From Candidatus Baltobacteraceae bacterium (GTDB taxonomy: Bacteria > Vulcanimicrobiota > Vulcanimicrobiia > Vulcanimicrobiales > Vulcanimicrobiaceae): a stretch of 55,497 nt of DNA. The position numbers and the translations under genes are program-made. How positions within the stretch are numbered: position 1 is the stretch's first letter; each line of letters starts with the position of its first letter. Shown here piece after piece: positions 1 to 7,319 of the stretch. A model generated the notes under the pieces. It was not told the origin of the DNA, searched no databases, and saw only the letters and a list, made by a program, of their open reading frames with translations. Location of the stretch: contig DATBTN010000059.1 in NCBI GenBank assembly GCA_036559195.1, positions 1 through 55,497 of the forward strand. Direction: 5' to 3'.

Positions 1-110
1 GATTTTTTAACTGAGATTGCACTTCGCGCAATCTCCGGCACTCCGGTCCGCTTCCGACACGTTGCGTCGGAATCGGCCCTGCGCGCCCCCACCCTGACTT
101 CGCGGGTGGG
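1..110. other. Non-coding run of three hairpins
   Basis: No convincing gene is visible here. Three perfect inverted repeats follow one another: arms at 13-20/28-35 (8 bp, GAGATTGC), 52-58/66-72 (7 bp, TTCCGAC) and 88-94/104-110 (7 bp, CCCACCC). The block is bounded by near-identical T-rich words, GATTTTTTAAC at 1-11 and a version one T longer at 116-127. This could be the 3' end of an upstream transcript or part of a repeated structured element whose earlier part lies outside the window. Confidence 0.4.
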
Positions 111-125
111 ACCCCGATTTTTTTA
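88..125 (+). terminator. Candidate Rho-independent terminator
   Basis: A perfect 7-bp stem (88-94 with 104-110) is followed by ACCCCGA and a run of seven T at 118-124. A second possible stem (CGGGT with ACCC) directly abuts the T-run. This would end a transcript entering from the left edge. The gap between the main stem and the T-run makes the call moderate. Confidence 0.45.
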
Positions 126-139
126 ACAAAAAAAAGGCG

Positions 140-301
140 TCGCCGAAGCGACCCCATCGATTGGAACCTACCGGCGGTCCCTCGGATGAAGACCGGATCG
201 CCCGAAGGCATCCGGTGAGGACCCTCCCGGGCCCTACTTCGGCTCTGGGAGTGTACCACGGCGGACGGGGTGCCCGTCAAGGACTCCTGTCCCGCGGAAG
301 G
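140..301 (+). ncRNA. Structured 5' leader, possible cis-regulatory RNA
   Basis: Consecutive helices occupy the leader of the GNAT gene: TCGC-CGAA-GCGA at 140-151; a long hairpin with outer arms 176-183/217-223, middle arms CCGGAT/ATCCGG at 193-198/210-215 and an inner GCC-CGAA-GGC at 200-209; a hairpin at 224-251 (CTCCCGGGCC with GGCTCTGGGAG); and a weaker stem at 261-266/289-295. The last helix abuts a Shine-Dalgarno-like GGAAGG (296-301) 12 nt before the ATG at 314, as expected if folding controls ribosome access. I matched it to no known riboswitch class, so ligand and function are unknown. Confidence 0.4.
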
Positions 302-313
302 CATTATCACCCG

Positions 314-781
314 ATGACCGAGCCCATCTATCGCGCCTTGCTCGGAAGCGAGCTTTCCACTGCCGCCGCCTATTGGATGGCGATGAACCAAGAACTCGCG
401 CTGACGCAGTCAGGTTTCGTCGAGGATCCCGAAGCAATCCTCGACGCCTATCTTCGCGACGGCACGAGCCGCGGAACGCTGTGCGTCTTCGGCGCGCAGC
501 TCGATGGCGAGATCGTGGGGAGCGCGTGCGCCGCGCTAAACAACTGGGGTTCGAATGCCATTCTGCGCGCGCCCTCCGCGACGATCGTCGGCGTCTACGT
601 CCTGCCGCCGTTCCGCCGTCGCGGAATCGCCCGAGGCCTGACCGAGCGCGCGATCGAGTGGTGCCGTGCGCAGGGCTGCGAGTACGTGCGGCTTCAGGCG
701 TCGGCCGCCGGCCGTCCGCTCTATGAATCGCTGGGTTTCACGCCGGGTTCGGAGATGCGTCTCGATCTGCGCGCGCGGTAA
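314..781 (+). CDS. GNAT-family N-acetyltransferase
   Basis: A 155-residue protein with the GNAT fold, which transfers an acetyl group from acetyl-CoA to an amine. The acetyl-CoA-binding segment is clear: VGVYVLPPFRRRGIARGL contains the R/Q-x-x-G-x-A loop of motif A, and the C-terminal LYESLGF is the usual GNAT ending. The substrate cannot be told. I start at ATG 314 (MTEPIYRAL): upstream in-frame codons run through the structured leader and give an arginine-rich stretch unlike a protein. GGAAGG at 296-301 is the likely ribosome site. It stands alone, with a possible RNA switch in front. Confidence 0.8.
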   Translation: MTEPIYRALLGSELSTAAAYWMAMNQELALTQSGFVEDPEAILDAYLRDGTSRGTLCVFGAQLDGEIVGSACAALNNWGSNAILRAPSATIVGVYVLPPFRRRGIARGLTERAIEWCRAQGCEYVRLQASAAGRPLYESLGFTPGSEMRLDLRAR

Positions 782-904
782 CGCGTACGTCCGCGAATGC
801 CACCAACGTGGCAGCATGATTCGCGTTGCAAGGTCTGAGCTTCTCAGTCGCGTAGCCTAACGCTAACCCGTTTTTTTTAACCATGTAGAAGAGGACGCAC
901 GCCC
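782..904. other. Intergenic region upstream of M61 peptidase
   Basis: A small hairpin (GCCAC-CAAC-GTGGC, about 799-812) is followed by a T-run (871-878) ending in TTAACC, which resembles the T-rich words at 1-11 and 116-127. AGAAGAGG just before 905 is a good ribosome site for the next gene. No clear promoter hexamers were recognised. Confidence 0.35.
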
Positions 905-2779
905 GTGAATCTTGCCAGCCTGCGCGCGACGCTTGGAAGCGTCGCTCTTTCGAGTTGTGTGCTTTTTGCGCCGCACGCCGCAGCGGCCGCCGAGCCGATC
1001 GCGCTAACCGTCGACGCTTCGCTCGCGCCGACGCAAAATCTGGTGCGAACGCACGAAATCATTCCGGTGAGCCCGGGAAAATTGACGCTCTTCTACCCGC
1101 AATGGATTCCCGGCGAACACGCGGCCGTAGGCCCGATTCAAAACGTCGCAGGGCTCGCGATCAAGGCCGGCGGCAAGACGCTGCCCTGGACGCGCGAGCC
1201 GTACAATCTCTTTGCTTTCGACCTTACGGTTCCGCAGGGCGTGAGTTCGATCGACGTCGATTTCGTCTATTTGGGTGCGACCTTCGGTAACTATTCGTCG
1301 AATCGGCTCTCCTCGCCGAACATCTTCGTGATCGACTGGAATCAGAACGTGCTGTATCCCTCGACCGGTACGTTTCAAAACACGATGTTCGATCCAACGT
1401 TGATTCTGCCGGGCTCGAATTGGAAGCTCGCGACCGCGCTTTACGATGAAAAACGTCTCGGCAATACCGTGAGCTGGAGTACGACCTCGCTCGAGCGGTT
1501 GCTCGATTCGCCGCTCGATTCATGCCTCAACTTTCGCCAGTGGGAATTGTGGAAGGATACCGGCGCGTTCCCGGGGACCGCGACGCTCAACGTCTGCGCG
1601 GATATCCCCGAAGAACTCGACGCGAGCGCCAAGGTCGTCGATCACTACAAAGCGCTCGTGCGCGAGATGATCGCGATGTACGGCGCGCGCCACTGGCACG
1701 ATTATCATTTTCTATTGACGCTTTCCGACGTGATGCCCGGCGAAGGCGTCGAGCATCACGAATCGAGCGACGACGGTGAGGGCGGGAATTACCTCATCGA
1801 TGCGGTTGCGCTCGAGCGCGGCGGCGATCTGCTTTCGCACGAGTTCAACCATTCGTGGGACGGCAAGTACCGCATGCCGGCCGGTCTCTATCCGAAGAAT
1901 CCGAACTTGCCGTTCGACGACGAACTGCTCTGGGTCTACGAGGGCATGACGCAATACTACGGCGACGTCATGTCGTTCCGCGACGGCATTCGCGATGCGA
2001 AGAATTGGCCCGATCAAGTCGCGGAGATCTATGCGAATTACGACAACGAGCCGGGACGTTTGCAGCGCTCGCTCGACGACACGGCGACGTCGGGACCGTT
2101 TCTTTACGGCGCGCCGCGCGTCTACACGTCGGAACGCCGCAGCGTCGACTTCTACTCCGAGGGCCAGCTCGTGTGGCTAAAGGCCGATGCCGTCATCCGC
2201 CGTCTGTCGGGCAATAAAAAATCGCTCGATACGTTTGCGCGGGCGTTCTTCGGTCAAGAGAATACGGGGCCGATCGTCAAGACGTACACGCGGGCCGACG
2301 TCATCGCCGGCCTCGAACGCGTCGTGCCCTACGATTGGACTTCGTTCTTTCACACCTGGGTTGACGATATCGCACCGCATCCGGCCGACGGCTTTACCGA
2401 GGACGGCTGGAAACTCGTCTATACCGACGAGCCGACTCACTACGTGAAGAAGAACGACTTCGTTTACTCGGTGGGCTTTAGCGCGCGCAACGGGATGGTC
2501 GCCGACGTGCACTTCGGTTCGCCCGCCTACGAGGCGGGCCTCGACGTGCTCAGTTCGATCGTCGCGGTCAACGGGCGAACCTACTCCGACGATCTCATGT
2601 TCGATGCGATCGCGGCGGCACAGAAATCACATCAGCCGATCGTTCTGCTGACCGTGAAGAACGATGCCTACCGCACCATTACGATCCCGTACTACGGCGG
2701 CCCGCGCTACCCGCATCTCGTTCGGATCGCCGGCACGCCCGACCGCCTGAGCGACGTCGTGAAACCGTTAGCTAAGTGA
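905..2779 (+). CDS. M61 family glycyl-aminopeptidase-like metalloprotease with PDZ domain
   Basis: Secreted zinc peptidase of 624 residues, probably periplasmic. A signal peptide covers about residues 1-28 (ends PHAAAAAEP). The N-terminal beta domain is followed by the catalytic domain with HEFNH at 312-316 (two zinc His and the catalytic Glu) and the third ligand Glu346 in YEGMTQYYG. A PDZ-like domain near 520-590 (VHFGSPAYEAGL) completes the M61 layout. Family members remove N-terminal residues, often Gly or Ala, from peptides. Start is GTG 905 with AGAAGAGG upstream. The 3' end overlaps the convergent aminotransferase by 12 bp. Confidence 0.88.
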   Translation: MNLASLRATLGSVALSSCVLFAPHAAAAAEPIALTVDASLAPTQNLVRTHEIIPVSPGKLTLFYPQWIPGEHAAVGPIQNVAGLAIKAGGKTLPWTREPYNLFAFDLTVPQGVSSIDVDFVYLGATFGNYSSNRLSSPNIFVIDWNQNVLYPSTGTFQNTMFDPTLILPGSNWKLATALYDEKRLGNTVSWSTTSLERLLDSPLDSCLNFRQWELWKDTGAFPGTATLNVCADIPEELDASAKVVDHYKALVREMIAMYGARHWHDYHFLLTLSDVMPGEGVEHHESSDDGEGGNYLIDAVALERGGDLLSHEFNHSWDGKYRMPAGLYPKNPNLPFDDELLWVYEGMTQYYGDVMSFRDGIRDAKNWPDQVAEIYANYDNEPGRLQRSLDDTATSGPFLYGAPRVYTSERRSVDFYSEGQLVWLKADAVIRRLSGNKKSLDTFARAFFGQENTGPIVKTYTRADVIAGLERVVPYDWTSFFHTWVDDIAPHPADGFTEDGWKLVYTDEPTHYVKKNDFVYSVGFSARNGMVADVHFGSPAYEAGLDVLSSIVAVNGRTYSDDLMFDAIAAAQKSHQPIVLLTVKNDAYRTITIPYYGGPRYPHLVRIAGTPDRLSDVVKPLAK

Positions 2780-3988
2780 TTTGACGGCGTCGCGGAAGCC
2801 CGCTAACAGAAACTCGATCGCCGCTTCGTCGATGACCAGCGGCGGGGCGATGCGCAAGACGTTGGCGTGCGTATCTTTGGCCGCGATGCCGCGTTCGAGC
2901 AGCGCGTCGGAGAGGTGGCGCGCTTCGATCGTGAGTTCGATGCCGATCATCAGGCCTCGGCCGCGCACCTCTTTAATCAGCGGTGACGCGATCGCGCGAA
3001 AGCCCTGCATCAACGTTGCGCCGGCATACCGCGAACGGCTCACCAGATTCTCCTCGACGATGACGTCGATGGCCGCATCGGCCACCGCCGATCCGAGGGG
3101 ATTGCCGCCGAACGTGCTGCCGTGGTCGCCGGGCTTGAAAAGCCCCATGAGGGCCGCACTCGCGAGTACCGCCGATACCGGATAGAAGCCGCCGCCGAGC
3201 GCTTTGCCGACGATCATCACGTCGGCCTTGATGCCGTCGTGATCGCAGGCGAAGAGATCGCCCGTGCGCCCGAAGCCCGTTTGAATTTCGTCGGCCACGA
3301 AGAGCACGCGGTGCTCGCGGCACAGCCCCCACGCACGTTTGAGGAAGCCGTCGGGCGGAACGATCACGCCGCCCTCGCCTTGAATCGGCTCGATGAGGAT
3401 CGCACACGTATTCGCGGTGACCGCGCGGGCCAGCGCGTCGTAGTCGCCGTACGGAACCAACACGAAGCCGGGCGCGAACGGACCGAAACTGCGTTTGTAT
3501 TCGTCGTTCGAACTCGCGCCGATAATCGCGGTCGTGCGTCCGTGAAAATTGTTCGCGAAAACGACGATCTCCGCACGATCCGGCGCGATGCCCTTAACGT
3601 CGTATCCCCAACGGCGCACGAGTTTGATCGCGGTTTCGACGGCTTCGGCGCCGGTATTCATCGGCAGCGCCATCTCGTAGCCGCACAGTTCCGTCAGTTT
3701 CTTTAAAAAACCGGGCATACGATCGTTGCGCATCGCGCGGGAGGTCAGCGTAACTTTTTTTGCCTGCTCGATCAATGCCGCGCGAATACGCGGGTGGCCG
3801 TGGCCCTGATTGACGGCGGAATAGGCGCTAATGCAATCCAAAAAGCGATTGCCGTCGACATCGTAGAGCCAAACGCCCTCGGCGCGCTCCACCACCACGT
3901 CCAGGGGATGATAGTTGTGGGCGCTATAGCGGTCCTCGAGCGCAATGAGCTCGCGAGACTTATCTTGAAAAACGTGCATGCTATCCAT
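2768..3988 (-). CDS. rocD: Ornithine aminotransferase
   Basis: PLP-dependent class III aminotransferase of 406 residues. It most resembles ornithine delta-aminotransferase, which moves the delta-amino group of ornithine to 2-oxoglutarate and yields glutamate semialdehyde, linking arginine/ornithine to proline and glutamate. Visible marks are SAYSAVNQGHGHP near the N-terminus, NTGAEAVETA, EPIQGEGG, the cofactor Asp in ADEIQTGFGRTG, and the Schiff-base Lys in VGKALGGGFYP. A second in-frame ATG (3979) could be the start; neither has a clear ribosome site. No other arginine-catabolism gene is nearby. Other omega-aminotransferases are a less likely alternative. Confidence 0.88.
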   Translation of the reverse strand: MDSMHVFQDKSRELIALEDRYSAHNYHPLDVVVERAEGVWLYDVDGNRFLDCISAYSAVNQGHGHPRIRAALIEQAKKVTLTSRAMRNDRMPGFLKKLTELCGYEMALPMNTGAEAVETAIKLVRRWGYDVKGIAPDRAEIVVFANNFHGRTTAIIGASSNDEYKRSFGPFAPGFVLVPYGDYDALARAVTANTCAILIEPIQGEGGVIVPPDGFLKRAWGLCREHRVLFVADEIQTGFGRTGDLFACDHDGIKADVMIVGKALGGGFYPVSAVLASAALMGLFKPGDHGSTFGGNPLGSAVADAAIDVIVEENLVSRSRYAGATLMQGFRAIASPLIKEVRGRGLMIGIELTIEARHLSDALLERGIAAKDTHANVLRIAPPLVIDEAAIEFLLAGFRDAVKSLS

Positions 3989-4085
3989 GCGCGCCGCGTG
4001 TGTTTACCGGCCTTTACCGGGACCGCAGGGGCGCGAGCGCCTGCGTTCGAGGAACACTTATCGCAAAGACTTAAGGACCGTACGC

Positions 4086-4958
4086 TTGGCAACCTCTTTT
4101 ACAAACGACCCCTACGAACGGGCGCGCGCCGGCCTCAAGCACTTGCTCGATCGCGACCACGACCGGATCGGCGTATCGGGACGATCGCTCGTCTACGATC
4201 ACGGGCGGCGGACCCCGCGGGCGGCGGTGCTTTTCCACGGTCTCTCGGCAAGCCCCACGCAGTTCGCAGCCGTTGCCGAGGCACTCTACGCCCGCGGCTA
4301 CAATGTGCTCGTTCCGCGTCTCCCGCGCCACGGCTATGAAGACCGAATGTCCGATGCGCTTTCGCGGTTAACGGCGGCGCAGTTGCGCGCGAGCGCGACC
4401 GAGTCGTTCGAGCTCGCGCGCGGACTCGGCGAACACGTTACCGTCGTCGGTTTTTCTCTCGGCGGCTTGCTCGCGGCCTATTTGGCGCAACACGAACCGG
4501 TCGACTGCGTGGTTGCGGTCGCACCGTTCTTGGGCATCGTGCTCGTGCCGAGCCTCTTTCGCCGTCCGCTCACCTTTTGGGCGCTGCGCACGCGCAATCG
4601 CTTTGCCTGGTGGGATCCGTTTTTGCGCGACCGGCAACTCCCCGCGCACGGCTATCCGCGCTATTCCACGCACGCCGTAGCGCACGCGCTGACGATCGCC
4701 AACGATCTGCTCGAGGCGGCGCGCGCCGATTCGCCCCGCGCTCGACGAATCGTGCTCGTCACCAACGCCCGCGAGACGGCGATCAACAATCGCGCGGTCA
4801 ATCGGTTGCTCCAACGCTGGCGCAAGAAGAAGCCGGAGGCCGTACACGCCCATCGCTTCGACGATCTGCCGCTCTCGCACGACATCATCGAGCCGCTGCG
4901 CCATCCCGATATCTCGCAGCGCGTCTTGCGAGTCCTCGTCGAACTGATCGATCGATGA
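4086..4958 (+). CDS. Alpha/beta hydrolase (esterase-like), first of a pair
   Basis: A 290-residue serine hydrolase. FHGLSASPTQF forms the oxyanion region, the nucleophile elbow is GFSLGG with Ser124, and the C-terminal His is in SHDIIEP. No signal peptide is seen, so it is probably cytoplasmic. The TTG start at 4086 is preferred because AAGGAC lies 7 nt upstream; the in-frame ATG at 3978 would overlap rocD and add a low-complexity Arg/Pro stretch. The stop overlaps the tag start as ATGA. A paralogue lies just beyond tag, sharing segments such as FxWWDP, HGYPRYSTHA and VTNxxxxAxNN. Substrate unknown; possibly a carboxylesterase or acylglycerol lipase. Confidence 0.75.
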   Translation: MATSFTNDPYERARAGLKHLLDRDHDRIGVSGRSLVYDHGRRTPRAAVLFHGLSASPTQFAAVAEALYARGYNVLVPRLPRHGYEDRMSDALSRLTAAQLRASATESFELARGLGEHVTVVGFSLGGLLAAYLAQHEPVDCVVAVAPFLGIVLVPSLFRRPLTFWALRTRNRFAWWDPFLRDRQLPAHGYPRYSTHAVAHALTIANDLLEAARADSPRARRIVLVTNARETAINNRAVNRLLQRWRKKKPEAVHAHRFDDLPLSHDIIEPLRHPDISQRVLRVLVELIDR

Positions 4959-5503
4959 CGCGCTGTTCGTGGGCCACGAGCGATCTCGCGATCGCGTATC
5001 ACGATGCGGAGTGGGGCGTACCCCAGCATGACGACCGGTGCCTCTTCGAATTTCTCGTTCTCGAAGGCGCGCAGGCCGGCCTGAGCTGGGAGACGATCTT
5101 GCGCAAACGCGAACGCTACCGCGCGGCATTCGCCGGATTCGATCCCGCGCGCGTCGCGCGGTTCGCGCCGGCAAAAATCGAACGCTTGATGGAGGATCCG
5201 GGTATCGTGCGCAATCGTCTCAAGATCTTGTCGGCCGTCGGCAATGCGCGAGCGTTTCTCGCCGTGCAGCGTGAGTTCGGCAGCTTCGATGCCTACCTGT
5301 GGGGCTTCGTGAACGGCAAAACGATCCGCAGCCGCCCCAAGCGCTCGAGCGACGTGCCCGCTACGACGCCGCTCTCCGATGCCATCAGCAAAGACCTGCG
5401 AAAGCGCGGGTTCAAATTCGTGGGATCGACGATCGTCTATGCGTTTCTACAAGCCGTCGGCGTGGTCGACGATCATCTCGCCGGCTGCGAGCGCGCGTGC
5501 TGA
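4955..5503 (+). CDS. tag: DNA-3-methyladenine glycosylase I
   Basis: Base-excision repair enzyme that removes 3-methyladenine from alkylated DNA. At 182 residues it has the normal Tag length. The N-terminal CSWATSDLAIAYHDAEWG carries Cys4 and His16, and the C-terminal DHLAGC carries His174 and Cys178. These are the four zinc ligands of the family. LEGAQAGLSWETIL holds the active-site Glu. ATG 4955 overlaps the previous stop by 4 nt and the next gene starts 7 nt before the tag stop, so all three are translationally coupled. Why a repair glycosylase sits between two paralogous hydrolases is unclear. Confidence 0.95.
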   Translation: MTRCSWATSDLAIAYHDAEWGVPQHDDRCLFEFLVLEGAQAGLSWETILRKRERYRAAFAGFDPARVARFAPAKIERLMEDPGIVRNRLKILSAVGNARAFLAVQREFGSFDAYLWGFVNGKTIRSRPKRSSDVPATTPLSDAISKDLRKRGFKFVGSTIVYAFLQAVGVVDDHLAGCERAC

Positions 5504-6411
5504 GCGCGCCGAACGCGCGACCGGCGGCCTCGTACGCGGAGGCGCTCGAACGGGCGGCCGCGTTCGCGGCGCTCGACGATGCGAGCATTCTGCCGGCGGC
5601 CCGAACGGTCGTGCTCGAGCACGGCTCGCGCGCGCCGCTCGCGGTCGTCCTGCTGCATGGATTTACGAACCATCCCGGACAGTACGGCCGTTTGGCGCCG
5701 CTCGTGCACGCGCGCGGGCACAACGTCTTCATTCCGCGCCTGCCCGAGCACGGCGACCGGGACCGCATGACGACGCGCCTTCGCCGCCTCACCGCAGAGC
5801 GTTTGCTGGCGTCGGCAACCGAAGCGGTGGATATCGCCTGCGGTTTGGGCGAGCGCGTCTGCGTGCTCGGCATATCGACCAGCGGTCTGCTCTGTGCGTA
5901 CTTCGCGCAGTATCGAGCCGACGTCACGCGGGCGATTCCGGTGAGCCCAGCGTTCGCGCTGCTCGACGCGCCGTACGGCGTGAGTTTTCTGCTCGAAAAG
6001 GTCGTGCTCGCGGTTCCCAACCTGTTTCTCTGGTGGGATCCGCGCATCAAGCAAAACCAGCGCCCCTCGACCGCCTATCCGCGTTTCCCGACGCACGCGC
6101 TCATGCAATGCCTGCGAATCGCCGACGATCTGCACGCACGGAGCAAACGAGCCGCCTTAAAAGCCGCATCGGTGCACGTCGTTACCAATCGCTTCGATCC
6201 GGCCGTAAATAACGCGGTGACCGCCGAGATCGTGCGAAACTGGCAGCGCTTTCGCCCGCAGGCGGCGACGGCGTTCGAGTTCGCGGGTCTGCCGAAGAAC
6301 CACGACATCGTCGATCCCGATAACCCGCTCGCCCGGACCGAAGTGGTCTATCCAACGCTGCTGGCGGCGATCGACGCGACGCTCGAGATCCGCCCCTTAA
6401 TCCGTTCATAA
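5497..6411 (+). CDS. Alpha/beta hydrolase paralogue with altered nucleophile elbow
   Basis: A 304-residue paralogue of the hydrolase upstream of tag. It shares LLHGFTNHPGQYG, FLWWDPRIK, AYPRFPTHALMQ and a C-terminal His in KNHDIVDP. The usual G-x-S-x-G elbow is G125-I-S127-T-S129-G130, so the last glycine is replaced by Ser while the nucleophile Ser is kept. The likely acid residue is Asp in NRFDPAVNN, where the first copy has Glu. Start is GTG 5497, overlapping tag by 7 nt; longer in-frame starts lie inside tag. Activity is plausible, the substrate unknown. Confidence 0.72.
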   Translation: MLSAPNARPAASYAEALERAAAFAALDDASILPAARTVVLEHGSRAPLAVVLLHGFTNHPGQYGRLAPLVHARGHNVFIPRLPEHGDRDRMTTRLRRLTAERLLASATEAVDIACGLGERVCVLGISTSGLLCAYFAQYRADVTRAIPVSPAFALLDAPYGVSFLLEKVVLAVPNLFLWWDPRIKQNQRPSTAYPRFPTHALMQCLRIADDLHARSKRAALKAASVHVVTNRFDPAVNNAVTAEIVRNWQRFRPQAATAFEFAGLPKNHDIVDPDNPLARTEVVYPTLLAAIDATLEIRPLIRS

Positions 6412-6466
6412 TATTGCTCAGGTACAACAACATGCGTACACCGTTGTTTTTACAAGGAGACTTTTT
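6412..6466. promoter_or_regulatory. Leader of the PstS-like gene
   Basis: A short gap holding an imperfect inverted repeat, AACAAC (6426 region) with GTTGTT (6444 region), followed by five T and then the strong ribosome site AAGGAG just before ATG 6467. The repeat may end the hydrolase transcript or act as a leader stem. TAATAT near 6410 could be a -10 element, but I see no convincing -35. Confidence 0.35.
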
Positions 6467-7303
6467 ATGCTGCGCAAGTTTGCGTTAGTACTCGCCGCGG
6501 CGGGTTTGCTCGTGCCGTTGGCGGCCTGCGGCGGAGACGGGTCCACGACGAGCGGCGCGGTCTCGGGCGATATCACCGTTGCCGGCTCGACCGCGTTGCT
6601 GCCGCTGGTCAAGCAGGCGGCCGTCGATTATCAAACCCAGAATCCAAACGTGAAGATCAGCGTCTCGGGCGGCGGTTCGCGCGTCGGTATCACGCAGGCC
6701 GCGCAGGGCGGCGTACAGATCGGCGACTCCGATATCGCGGCGCTGGGCGAGCCGAGCTTACTCGACCATCGGGTCGCCGTCGTTTCGTTCGGCGTGGTGG
6801 TGAATCCGGCGTCGGGCATCACGCATCTTACGACCAAGCAGATTCGCGACGTCTTCACCGGCAAGGTCGCAAACTGGAAACAAGTCGGCGGTAAGGACAT
6901 GAAAATCACGATCGTAAACCGTCCGAGCAGCTCGGGAACGCGCGCGGTTTTCGTGAAGAACGTCATGGGCGGAACGCAACCCTCCGCAGAGGGCCTCACG
7001 CAAGACTCGTCGGGGACCGTCGCAACGATCGTCGGGCAGACCCCGAGCGCGGCGTCGTATCTCGCGATGGGCTACGTGAAACCGGGCGCGGTGACCGCCG
7101 TTGCGATCGACGGCATCGCTCCGACCGACGCGAACGTCACGTCCGGCAAATACCCGTATTGGTCGTACGAGCACATGTTCACAAAGGGTAAGCCGAGCCA
7201 AACCGTTGCGAACTTCATCACGTTCGTTACCAACGACAAAGCGCTGCTCGCCCAGCTGCATTTCATTCCCGTCTCCGAGATGAAGACAGCCGGCAAGATG
7301 TAG
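6467..7303 (+). CDS. pstS: PstS-like phosphate-binding lipoprotein
   Basis: Substrate-binding protein of 278 residues for an ABC importer, anchored outside the inner membrane. The N-terminus has a lipobox (PLAAC, Cys at about residue 23). TVAGSTALLPL near the start, SGGGSRVGI and RPSSSGTR are the phosphate-contact segments typical of PstS. ACAAGGAG gives a strong ribosome site. No pstC, pstA, pstB or phoU is beside it, so the transporter must lie elsewhere or the protein only senses or scavenges phosphate. PhoB control is likely for the family, but no clear Pho box was recognised. Confidence 0.85.
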   Translation: MLRKFALVLAAAGLLVPLAACGGDGSTTSGAVSGDITVAGSTALLPLVKQAAVDYQTQNPNVKISVSGGGSRVGITQAAQGGVQIGDSDIAALGEPSLLDHRVAVVSFGVVVNPASGITHLTTKQIRDVFTGKVANWKQVGGKDMKITIVNRPSSSGTRAVFVKNVMGGTQPSAEGLTQDSSGTVATIVGQTPSAASYLAMGYVKPGAVTAVAIDGIAPTDANVTSGKYPYWSYEHMFTKGKPSQTVANFITFVTNDKALLAQLHFIPVSEMKTAGKM

Positions 7304-7319
7304 CCGAGCCGGATTCGCT

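Noticed and set aside
255-296. Guanidine-III or SAM-IV riboswitch in the GNAT leader
   Set aside because: GGACGGGGTGCCC looks similar at first sight, but the required pseudoknot and flanking conserved bases are missing.
161-313. N-terminal extension of the GNAT ORF
   Set aside because: It would translate the structured leader into an arginine-rich stretch; the ribosome site and the domain both fit ATG 314.
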